Program-made: the position numbers and the translations under genes
The notes under the pieces: model-generated
The model's database searches: none
Told to the model about the DNA's origin: nothing
What the model saw: the letters and a program-made list of their open reading frames with translations, nothing else
NCBI GenBank assembly: GCA_036399175.1
Contig: DASWNP010000019.1
Location: 10,516-74,515 of the forward strand
Direction: 5' to 3'
Origin: DASWNP01 sp036399175
GTDB taxonomy: Bacteria; Acidobacteriota; Blastocatellia; Pyrinomonadales; Pyrinomonadaceae
DNA length: 64,000 nt
In this document: piece after piece, positions 34,049-42,100 of the stretch
Layout of the letters: each line of letters opens with the position of its first letter
Numbering within the stretch: position 1 is the first letter of the stretch

Positions 34049-34417
34049 GGAATTTATTTACCACATTAGAGAGAGCGAGTGAACCCCCCGAGCCCCTTTG
34101 CGCGCCTGTTTGAACGTCGGAACCCTTCAATTCTTATGGTTTAAGTCTTTTTCGAATATCGGAAACAGTGCCCTATCCGTGCCTAAAAAAGGGGTCGGAA
34201 AAAATGGGGGTCTGCTGAAAAAATGCTGAGGTTTAAAGGTTTTTTGTGAGTTCCTCACATAGGGTAGGCGCGGGGCTTCCTATAAGCTGCCACGCTTGTT
34301 CCTTTCTAGCGTTATAAGTAGAGGCCAAATCGCGCATACTTCATTTACCTAGAGGTAATAACTGTCCATTTGAACCGAATTAACATGTAATTGGCACTAT
34401 GACCTCAAAATTATCAT

Positions 34418-34446
34418 TTACCGGCTTCCTTTCTTTATGATATAAC
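34418..34446 (+). promoter_or_regulatory. Extended -10 promoter giving a leaderless transcript
   Basis: TTACCG (34418-34423), a 17-nt spacer ending in the extended element TG, then TATAAC (34441-34446). The ATG of the next gene is at 34454, about where transcription should begin, and there is no Shine-Dalgarno before it. The rest of the spacer 34049-34417 is AT-rich and holds no gene I can see. Confidence 0.55.
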
Positions 34447-34453
34447 GCGCTTT

Positions 34454-35260
34454 ATGGTAGCGACTCCTAAACTCGACACGACTCCGTTCAGTATCAGCCC
34501 GAATCCTAATAGCCTTTACATTACGCCGTCACTTAAAGGCGTGCTTGCCAAAGCCCGGTTCACGATCAATAAAAGGCAGGGGCTCACCTGCGCCGCGCTC
34601 GGCGATGTAGGTTTGGGTAAGTCCACCGTACTCAGATATTTATATGGAGAGTATGCCGCCAAAGAAGACTGCATCACGACCCTTATTCCGACTCCCAAAT
34701 TTCCTACCCTATTCGGGATGCTCAAATATATCTGCTCTGATTTTGAGATTGAGCCGAAGCGCAGCTTCGTAGCCCAGCAAGATGCTTTGCAGGAATTTTT
34801 GATAAAGACCTACACAGATCGAAAGAATGTTGTGCTTTTTATTGATGAATCGCAGCTTCTTGATAATCAGCAGTTAGAACTGATCCGCGGGTTCCTCAAT
34901 TTCGAGACACATGAGCATAAGCTGATGCAGATCGTGCTCGCCGGGCAGTTAGAGTTGAAAGACAAGCTAAATACTGAGAAAAATAAGGCTTTATATTCCC
35001 GCATCAGCACCTATTCTGTGCTTGACCCTCTCACGCCCGAGGAAACGAAGGCAATGATTGAGTACCGCTGCAGTTACGCAGGCATCAAGAATCCCTTCAC
35101 CGATGATGCTATGGAAACGGTTTACATTAAGAGCAAAGGTATCCCCAGGAATATACTGAAGATCTGCGCCCTTGCTTATGAGATGATGGAAATGGCTGGC
35201 GATAGCGTGATCACTCCAGAATACATAACGGACGCGACACCGGAGGTGGCCGTTGAGTAG
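34454..35260 (+). CDS. ExeA/TniB-like AAA ATPase
   Basis: A 268-residue AAA+ ATPase: Walker A ALGDVGLGKST (residues about 48-58), Walker B VVLFIDESQLL, and sensor-like QIVLAGQ. The N-terminal PFSISPNPNSLYITPSLKGVL is the usual start of the ExeA-like group (COG3267), which includes TniB/TnsC-type transposition ATPases and plasmid or phage ATPases. No transposase is nearby. Codon and base use is more AT-rich than the chromosomal neighbours, suggesting horizontal acquisition. It appears to be transcribed leaderlessly, and its stop overlaps the TTG start of the next gene, so the two are coupled. It probably acts in replication, partition or target choice of a mobile element; the exact job is unknown. 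Confidence 0.75.
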   Translation: MVATPKLDTTPFSISPNPNSLYITPSLKGVLAKARFTINKRQGLTCAALGDVGLGKSTVLRYLYGEYAAKEDCITTLIPTPKFPTLFGMLKYICSDFEIEPKRSFVAQQDALQEFLIKTYTDRKNVVLFIDESQLLDNQQLELIRGFLNFETHEHKLMQIVLAGQLELKDKLNTEKNKALYSRISTYSVLDPLTPEETKAMIEYRCSYAGIKNPFTDDAMETVYIKSKGIPRNILKICALAYEMMEMAGDSVITPEYITDATPEVAVE

Positions 35261-36248
35261 CAGGTTCGCCAAGCTAGTAAATGCACAGGAAGAGCGTCGC
35301 GCGAAGGAAGAATCCAAGCCACCTGCCCCTACGGATTCCGTACCCCCTTCACTTTCCGAAGCTGCTGCGAAATACGAGCCCCCTGTTAAAACCGAACCCC
35401 CTTCGGAAAACACACCCCCTTCGAGAATCGCAGCCCCTGTCGAATCCACAGCGGGTACGAAACGAACCGGCCAGCCCCTGCAAAACGCAGGGGCTAAGGA
35501 ATCCACAGCCCCTGCGAAAATCAAAGGGGCTGTCTTATTGCCAGCTGATGCCCCGCACCTGCGAACGCCGCATGAAATCACAGACGGGATTCTGCCGACA
35601 CTCAAGCCCGGATGCCAGGTAGTGTTGATGAGGCTCTACCGTCTATCAGCGGGCTTTGGGTCCAATACCTGCCATGTCAGTATTGGAAAGCTCGCAAGTG
35701 CTTGTAATATAAGCGAAACGCAGATTCGTATATTCCTAAGAGATCTTGAGCAGCGCCGACTAATCAAGCGTTTGAGTGTAGATCTGGCAAATAAGGTTCA
35801 GTCGGAAAGAGGAATTACTTTTGAAGTTATATTGCCAAGAATAGGGGCAACGAGATCCGCAGCCGGTACGAAAAACACAGGGGGTACGAATATCGCAGGG
35901 GCTGCGATTTCCGAACCCAATAAAGTAAATACACAAAAAGAAAGCACACAAACACAGGAGGTGGGTGTGGGCGTAGGTTCCAGATTTACGATCGAAGTAT
36001 GCCGGAGATATGCGCAGCATCTGCAATCGACTGGGCAGGGAATCAACAACCCAGGTGGCTACGCCACAACGATCCACCGTACGGGCGAGGTTGATGAGCT
36101 GATTGAAAGATTTCTTAACCCAACCATATCAACCCTGGTAAATACCGCCCAGTGTCCGGATTGCAAGGGAACTGGATTCTACTATCCTAATGGCCCGACT
36201 GGCGGCGTAGCCAAGTGCAGGCACGAGAAACTAGCCAATGAAACCTGA
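35253..36248 (+). CDS. Helix-turn-helix protein with hexapeptide repeats, mobile-element associated
   Basis: A 331-residue protein. The TTG start is supported by GGAGGT five nt upstream and overlaps the ATPase stop. Residues 1-100 are low-complexity with six-residue repeats (PPSENT, PPSRIA, APVEST, AGTKRT). Residues about 105-195 form a winged-helix-like DNA-binding domain: LKPGCQVVLMRLYRLSAGFG, then VSIGKLASACNISETQIRIF and LEQRRLIKRL, resembling replication-initiator or MarR-like HTH. A second set of repeats (GATRSA, AGTKNT, GGTNIA, GAAISE) follows at about 198-221. The C-terminus holds a CPDCKGTGFYYPNG zinc-knuckle-like motif with a later CRHE. Likely a DNA-binding partner of the ATPase; no named family is recognised. 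Confidence 0.65.
   Translation: MSSRFAKLVNAQEERRAKEESKPPAPTDSVPPSLSEAAAKYEPPVKTEPPSENTPPSRIAAPVESTAGTKRTGQPLQNAGAKESTAPAKIKGAVLLPADAPHLRTPHEITDGILPTLKPGCQVVLMRLYRLSAGFGSNTCHVSIGKLASACNISETQIRIFLRDLEQRRLIKRLSVDLANKVQSERGITFEVILPRIGATRSAAGTKNTGGTNIAGAAISEPNKVNTQKESTQTQEVGVGVGSRFTIEVCRRYAQHLQSTGQGINNPGGYATTIHRTGEVDELIERFLNPTISTLVNTAQCPDCKGTGFYYPNGPTGGVAKCRHEKLANET
35361..35543 (+). repeat. 18-bp degenerate repeat array inside the HTH gene
   Basis: About ten consecutive in-frame units of 18 nt (one of 21 nt), for example ACCCCCTTCGGAAAACAC, ACCCCCTTCGAGAATCGC and AGCCCCTGTCGAATCCAC. The consensus is a run of G/C, then CGAAA/T and C(A/G)C(A). Confidence 0.7.
35844..35915 (+). repeat. Second 18-bp repeat block in the same gene
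   Basis: Four units of the same type (for example GCCGGTACGAAAAACAC, GGGGGTACGAATATCGC, GGGGCTGCGATTTCCGA), about 300 nt downstream of the first array and on the far side of the HTH domain. They encode GATRSA-AGTKNT-GGTNIA-GAAISE. Confidence 0.65.
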
Positions 36249-36460
36249 TTCTCCGCCCCGCTCTCGGACACTGAACGACCTCAACAAACTGACAGAGTAA
36301 ATGCTTCACAGAAACTAAATTCTGGAAATAAACACTGTTGCTCGTAGAAAATAGGTTGTCCTGATAATAATTCTGATAATATGAATTATCTCCCAATACT
36401 GAAGCTCTTTAGACCAAACTCTTCAGTCACAATTTCGCCTATTTCTAATATCTGTTTAGC

Positions 36461-37033
36461 TTAAGCACACGAAGCATGACTAGGGTTACCGTAGGAGTAT
36501 GCCCTGAAAAGTCCGTTAGTGTTGATCTCGATGAGATAATCTGTGCTATCAAGAATGAACGTTTCACATTGTCTCTCTGATTCATCGGGCAATGACAGGA
36601 TACCTGCCTTGATGAGCCGTTGCCATGTAGTCTCCCATCCAGACTTGGGCGCAGACAGGATATGAGCTTCTTGATACTTCGCAGGGGGGTACTTATCAAA
36701 CATTCCCTCCAAGTATATTGCAGACCATCGACCCGCCGAACGTTGTAGCACTAGCCCATCCTCTCCATGCGTGCCTCCTCCAACCCAGATGCGAACTTCG
36801 AGATCATCTGCGAGCAACAGAACCGTCCTCAACTTCGGTAGTTGAGCCGCGCCCGCTCTTTCATCTACGATTCGGAAGGCCTCTGGCCCCCATTGGTCTG
36901 GCAGGATGACGCGCAACTCCCCTTTATCGCGCATCAGCCCCATCCATATTGATGCCGTAGCAATGCCTAGAAGAAATGTGAGCAGGGCAACTTTGAAATG
37001 GAGCGTCAAAGCGCGAATTGCACTATTTATCAT
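36461..37033 (-). CDS. Membrane-anchored protein; candidate immunity protein for the JAB-like RHS tip
   Basis: The start is placed at MINSAIRALTLHFKVALL (37033) after GGGGGAG; a longer frame begins at 37081. The 190-residue product has one N-terminal transmembrane helix (VALLTFLLGIATASIWMGL) and a soluble domain with WGPEAFRIVDERAGAAQLP and GGGTHGEDGLVL. No family is recognised. It lies immediately downstream of the orphan RHS C-terminal cassette on the same strand. That is the usual place for an immunity gene, and a membrane-tethered immunity protein fits an envelope-delivered toxin. The role is inferred from position alone. The intergenic space 36249-36460 on its far side is AT-rich and holds no gene. 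Confidence 0.55.
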   Translation of the reverse strand: MINSAIRALTLHFKVALLTFLLGIATASIWMGLMRDKGELRVILPDQWGPEAFRIVDERAGAAQLPKLRTVLLLADDLEVRIWVGGGTHGEDGLVLQRSAGRWSAIYLEGMFDKYPPAKYQEAHILSAPKSGWETTWQRLIKAGILSLPDESERQCETFILDSTDYLIEINTNGLFRAYSYGNPSHASCA

Positions 37034-37123
37034 GTCTCCCCCGGAGGTTTTGTAGCTCTGTATTCGCGTTACCCGATGCATTCGTCCAATTTGTCGTCTC
37101 CAGGGTAAATTTTACCCTTTGGG

Positions 37124-37504
37124 TCAAAGAAGAAAAATTGCCCCGGGTCCGTGTATTACTACTCCCAATGCCCGAGAGTGGGGCCCGGTACGCTTTCGAG
37201 CAAGATTACCTACGTCACTCTTCTGCCCAGTAATACCTCCACTTGGGAAGGGGGTGCCTTTTGGATGAGTATGGGCAAATACGATCAGAATCATATTACG
37301 CCCGTTTCTTTGAAAATCATCCAGCAATGCTTGATATTCTTTAGGCTCGTTTGGCATAAAACCTGCTTCCCCCTCATTGGCCCTCCACTGCTCTACCGTA
37401 TTACGCTTGACATCGTAAAACACCCATCCCGCGTTTTCCTTGTTCGATTTAGCAGTGTCCGCCCATATACTATCAAGATTACTTCTAAATGTTGGGTGTG
37501 ACAT
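37124..37504 (-). CDS. JAB/MPN-like metalloprotease domain, detached RHS toxin tip
   Basis: A 126-residue frame from the ATG at 37504. The same frame is open back to 37540, directly after the TAG of the truncated RHS gene, so it was probably once its C-terminal toxin. Key motif: VFAHTHPKGTPFPSGG followed by QKSDVG, an HxHP...S..D arrangement of JAB/MPN zinc proteases, with ENAGWVFYD supplying the upstream glutamate region. JAB domains occur as effectors of RHS and other polymorphic toxins and as peptidases. Whether it is still made as a separate protein is unclear: the internal ATG has no strong ribosome binding site (GGCAAACTGGCTT before it). It is followed by the candidate immunity gene. 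Confidence 0.6.
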   Translation of the reverse strand: MSHPTFRSNLDSIWADTAKSNKENAGWVFYDVKRNTVEQWRANEGEAGFMPNEPKEYQALLDDFQRNGRNMILIVFAHTHPKGTPFPSGGITGQKSDVGNLARKRTGPHSRALGVVIHGPGAIFLL

Positions 37505-37540
37505 AAGCCAGTTTGCCGTGATACAACCTGGAAACTTGTT

Positions 37541-38668
37541 CTATGCAGTCTCCTGCGGGTCTGCGACCTCGGTAGTATCACCCGGAGACATTTCATCGAG
37601 AATCGTTCCGCCGCCGAAGTCTGCAAAGCCATGCAATAATCCACCCACCGCGCCGAGATTGCCAATGACGATCACAGGTGGGCCCGTATCAATCACAGGT
37701 AAGTCGTCGAGTCCCATCGGGTCGATGAAGTTGACCGGATCATTCTGCGCGTACGAGTAGCGGTTGAAACTTTGCGGGTCACTGAGATTGTAACTTCCGC
37801 TATACGGGTCAGGCTGGTCAAACCGGCTGTGCCAGCGATTGTATCTGCGCATCATCGCTTCATCACTTCCATTGCCGTCTCTCTCATAACTCGTGTACTT
37901 CTGCGGCTGCAAGTGGCTGTTCCAACTTCTGTTGGTCTCTCCTCCCCAAGTGTCTAATTCAATGCCTGCCACCGCCGCTCCGCTCATGTCTGTCATTCGC
38001 TGGCTCTTCGTGATGGGGTCTTGATGCACGAACAAAACGCCCCCTCCGCTCTGGAGGGCAATCAACTGATTGCCCAGATAAACGTAGCCGCGCGAGTAAT
38101 GCCCGCTCTGGTTAATCTCTGCGACGACTTGTCCACCTAAGACTGTCGAGCGCAGATAATAGGTCGTTTGACTGTTCTCTACCTTTTTGACGCGCAGAGT
38201 GTCGCCGTCGTATTCCTGCCTGAGCAGGTAGCTGCCGTGAGAGGCTGAGACCTGCTGTCCTGTCGCATCGTAGCTGAAGCTTTGTCCGAGGTCGTTGAGG
38301 AGATTACCTGCGGCGTCGTAAGAGAAGCCAGAGCGCCGGTTGTTGGAATAGGCGGTGCTGCCCGTCGAAGTCTGGCTGCCCCAGTTGTCGCGCGAGGTGA
38401 TGTTGCCCCACACGTCGTAGCTGACGTGGTTGAGGCCGTAGGGGCCGTCGCCGCTCCATGTGCCGCCGGGCAAGGAGAGATAGGCGCGGGCGTTAGAGCC
38501 GGTGTGAGAGTTGACGAGGCGACCGAGGTGGTCGTAATCGTAGGAGCGGTCGAGCGTCGTGTCTTCGAGGTTGCGCGCGTAAATGGCGTACTTCGCGCAT
38601 TCGTTCAAGTAATTGTAGTTGTTATGGCCCGTTCTATAACGGACTTCTGCGGATGGATAAACAATCAC
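37541..38668 (-). CDS. Truncated RHS core, orphan copy of the main RHS gene
   Basis: 375 residues of YD repeats plus the hyperconserved core end (DPYSGSYNLSDPQSFNRY, then NDPVNFIDPMGLDD). From residue about 30 to 365 it is nearly identical to the main RHS protein. Its first 28 residues (MIVYPSAEVRYRTGHNN...) and last 10 differ. The GTG start overlaps the TGA of the preceding immunity gene, so translation may be coupled. The TAG at 37543-37541 ends it; the next codons stay in frame into the JAB-like tip. This is the classic form of an orphan C-terminal cassette, able to recombine with the full RHS gene and swap its toxin. Alone it lacks the N-terminal secretion parts. Confidence 0.8.
   Translation of the reverse strand: MIVYPSAEVRYRTGHNNYNYLNECAKYAIYARNLEDTTLDRSYDYDHLGRLVNSHTGSNARAYLSLPGGTWSGDGPYGLNHVSYDVWGNITSRDNWGSQTSTGSTAYSNNRRSGFSYDAAGNLLNDLGQSFSYDATGQQVSASHGSYLLRQEYDGDTLRVKKVENSQTTYYLRSTVLGGQVVAEINQSGHYSRGYVYLGNQLIALQSGGGVLFVHQDPITKSQRMTDMSGAAVAGIELDTWGGETNRSWNSHLQPQKYTSYERDGNGSDEAMMRRYNRWHSRFDQPDPYSGSYNLSDPQSFNRYSYAQNDPVNFIDPMGLDDLPVIDTGPPVIVIGNLGAVGGLLHGFADFGGGTILDEMSPGDTTEVADPQETA
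37581..38580. repeat. 1-kb direct repeat, orphan RHS copy
   Basis: Matches 39585-40584 at a constant offset of 2004 nt with scattered substitutions, for example CTGCGGCTGC against CCGCGGCTGC. The match ends sharply at GCGCGT (38580/40584) and fades near the toxin junction. Confidence 0.85.
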
Positions 38669-39120
38669 GGTTTAGAGATTTGTCCTTCAATGTTCTTTAA
38701 CATCCCTTGGCTTACTTCTTTGACACCAGGGGTTCTCATATTAGAGATAACGTGCTGAATAGATTTCACAATATCTTCTCTGCCCTGCAAGTGTTTACGT
38801 TCATACATTAGCTCGAAGATGTGAATAATTGCCTCTTGGCTGTGCTCGTCTTCTTGCTCTAACCTAACTATTAAGAGGGGGACAATGGTTTCACCACGCT
38901 CTGCCAGAGCAGAGGCCAAGCTAGCATTAGACGGATGGCTGTACCTGTAATCGCAAATGTAGGCATGTAGCTGCTTCTCCATAGGAAAATTGTCGAAGAC
39001 CTCCACTTGACGTGCAACAGGTAGTGCAAGGAAGTCGCTACATTCACTAGGCGCATCTTGCCCACAGGACGACAAAAGAATATTCCCTAGCAGAATGCAG
39101 CCTAAAAATAGTTTAGTCAC
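38665..39120 (-). CDS. Small lipoprotein, candidate immunity protein for the HELVH toxin tip
   Basis: A GTG start at 39120 is chosen because AAGGAG lies six nt upstream in the 13-nt gap after the RHS stop; the longer frame from 39159 overlaps that gene. The 151-residue product has a lipoprotein signal (LFLGCILLGNILLSSC) and a soluble domain rich in helices (LASALAERGETIVPLLIVRL, then EDEHSQEAIIHIFELMYERK), reminiscent of HEAT-like repeats. No named family. Its place directly after the full RHS gene, and its stop overlapping the start of the orphan RHS copy, are typical of an immunity gene; a periplasmic lipoprotein would fit an exported protease toxin. The function is inferred. Confidence 0.6.
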   Translation of the reverse strand: MTKLFLGCILLGNILLSSCGQDAPSECSDFLALPVARQVEVFDNFPMEKQLHAYICDYRYSHPSNASLASALAERGETIVPLLIVRLEQEDEHSQEAIIHIFELMYERKHLQGREDIVKSIQHVISNMRTPGVKEVSQGMLKNIEGQISKP

Positions 39121-39133
39121 ACGGCGCTCCTTA

Positions 39134-42100
39134 CTATGGACAAGGGTTTTGGTTTCCATATACTGCTTTCAAGTACCTGTTCAGGTTATCGCCGAAATCA
39201 TAGGCCTCTTTCTCGAATCTGTTGGCCCTTCCAGCGGGATCATGCCCCTTCCACCAAGCATGCCCCGCCTCTTTAAGGTATCGTGCCTCGAATCCTCCGA
39301 GAGAGCCTCTGTACCTTTCGTACTGACCCGTATGCACAAGCTCATGCCCTATTAATGTAATACCAGCAATTGAACGTTGATCAATCCCATCCCTGAAAAA
39401 GATGTCATAATTTGCCGTGAACGCTTGAGCATCCTTTCTGACACCGATGGGCAGGCCTTTATGGGCGCGAACCTTTCCTAGATCAAGGCCTGGGAAAAAC
39501 ACAGAAAGCAGGTTTTTTACACAATCAGATAAAGGCTCGCCAACGTCAACGGGATGCTGCGGCTCTGTGGCCCCATCCACGTTACCTGGAGACAGCTCAT
39601 CTAGAATGGTGCCGCCTCCAAAGTCAACGAAGCCATGCAATAATCCACCCACCGCGCCGAGATTGCCAATGACAATCACAGGTGGGCCCGTATCAATTAC
39701 AGGTAAGTCGTCGAGTCCCATCGGGTCGATGAAGTTGACCGGATCATTCTGCGCGTACGAGTAGCGGTTGAAACTTTGCGGGTCACTGAGATTGTAACTT
39801 CCGCTATAAGGGTCAGGCTGGTCAAACCGGCTGTGCCACCGATTGTATCTGCGCATCATCGCTTCATCACTTCCATTGCCGTCTCTCTCATAACTCGTGT
39901 ACTTCCGCGGCTGCAAGTGGCTGTTCCAACTTCTGTTGGTCTCTCCTCCCCAAGTGTCTAACTCGATTCCAGCCACCGCCGCTCCGCTCATGTCCGTCAT
40001 TCGCTGGCTCTTCGTGATGGGGTCTTGATGCACAAACAGTACGCCCCCTCCGCTCTGGAGGGCAATCAACTGACTGCCCATGTAGACGTAGCCGCGCGAG
40101 TAATGCCCGCTCTGGTTAATCTCTGCCACCACCCGCCCACCGAGAACGCTGGAGCGCAGATAGTAGGTCGTTTGACTGTTCTCTACCTTTTTGACGCGCA
40201 GAGTGTCGCCGTCGTATTCCTGCCTGAGCAGGTAGCTGCCGTGAGAGGCTAAGACCTGCTGTCCGGTGGCATCGTAGCTGAAACTTTGTCCGAGGTCGTT
40301 GAGGAGATTACCTGCGGCGTCGTAAGAGAAGCCAGAGCGCCGGTTGTTGGAATAGGCGGTGGTGCCCGTCGAAGTCTGGCTGCCCCAACTGTCGCGCGAG
40401 GTGATGTTGCCCCACACATCGTAGCTGACGTGGTTGAGGCCGTAGGGGCCGTCGCCGCTCCATGTGCCGCCGGAGAGGCCGAGATAGGCGCGGGCGTTAG
40501 AGCCGGTGTGAGAGTTGACGAGGCGACCGAGGTGGTCGTAATCGTAGGAGCGGTCGAGCGTCGTGTCTTCGAGGTTGCGCGCGTAGGTGACGCGCCCTGT
40601 GTGTTCTCCGCCGAGGTCGTAATCGTAGACGGAGCCCATGAGTCCGGCGATGTGATAATGCTTGAGCCGGAGTCGCGCGTCGTGGCCGTAGCCGGCTACG
40701 CGGTGGTTGCCGAAGGCCATCACCTTGACGGCTCCCCACGCGCGGTATTGATACCCCTGCGCATAGCTGCTGACGCCCCCGTAGCCCGCGCCCGGCACGC
40801 CTGTCACTCTTCCGAGGGTGTCGCGCGTATATGAGACCTGCACGCCGTCACTCCTGTTGATAGAGGTCAGTTGTCCGCCGACGTTGTAGCCGTAGGAGAG
40901 ACTGTATGTGCCCAGATTGTTGAAGGTGCGTGTCTCCGACTGAAGGCGCGAGAGCGTGTCGTAGCTGTAGACGACGGAGCCGAGGCCGTCGTTCATCCGC
41001 GTGCGATTGCCCGCCTCATCGTACTCGAACTGCGCGCCCGGCGTCGGCTCGACTCCGTAAGGCGTGCCGTAGCTGACGGAGGTGACGAGATGACGGTTGT
41101 TATAGAGGAGATTGGTAGTCGCGCCGCGCGCGTCTTTGACGGAGCTGAGCGTATCGTCGGCGTTGTAGAAGTATTCGGTCAAGCCCTGCTCGGGGGTCGT
41201 GCGACGACGCAAACGCCCGTGACCATCGTAATCGAAGCTTCTGATTTGGCCTGACTGATTGATGCTCGTCAGTTGGTCGCGCGCGTTGAAGCTGTAGCCG
41301 GTCGTCGCGTAGACGCTCGTGTTCCAGTTCAGCTCGTCCACCTGTTTGAGTCGTCCGAGCGTGTCCTTCGAGAGCCTGCGCCGACGCCCGCGCTCGTCTC
41401 TCATGGTGACGACCTCGCCGCCCGCGCAGCCGCAGCCGCCGTAGGTGTTCTCGCGCGTGCTGCCGTCAGGATTGGTCGTCAGCGTCGGCCTGCCTTTCCA
41501 GTCATACTGCTGTAGAGTCCAGACCCACCCGCCCGCGTCGTCTCCCGACGGAATCCAACCGCCGTTTATCTCCGTCGGATTCGACACGCTGTCGATTTGT
41601 CCGAGCACGTTATGACCAAAGTACTGACCCGCGTAGCCTCCGACGCTGCCGGGCAGGTTCTGCATCGTGGCGCGCACGTGTCCCGCGCCGTCGAGGAAAT
41701 CGACCATGAAAACCTCGCCCGCGCCTTCCTGTATGGAGGTGAAGATTTGCGTATAGAGATCACTGACGTTGTAGCGCCAGTTCGTATAAGCCTGCGTGAC
41801 CTGATTGGAGACGTGCTCGATGCGCCCCGCAGCGTCGTAGATCATAATATCGGCTGCGCCCTTCGGGTCTTGCCGTCGCGTCACCACGCCCATGTCGTAG
41901 TTGTACTTCATCGAAGAGGCTTTATCGTCGGCGTCTTTCAACTCGGTCGGATATGCGTAGGTGTTTCGGTTGACGTTGTCGGAGAAGGAATCTTGATAGG
42001 AAACCCAGGTGTGATGCCAGAGCGGGTCGCGCGTGAAAGTGACGCTTCCCGAAGTGTTGTGGCCGTACTTGAACTCGACGCGTGTGTTGCGCGTGTTGTT

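Noticed and set aside
37541..37543. TAG as a pyrrolysine codon
   Set aside because: No sign of Pyl genes or element; TAG is used as the normal stop of several genes here.
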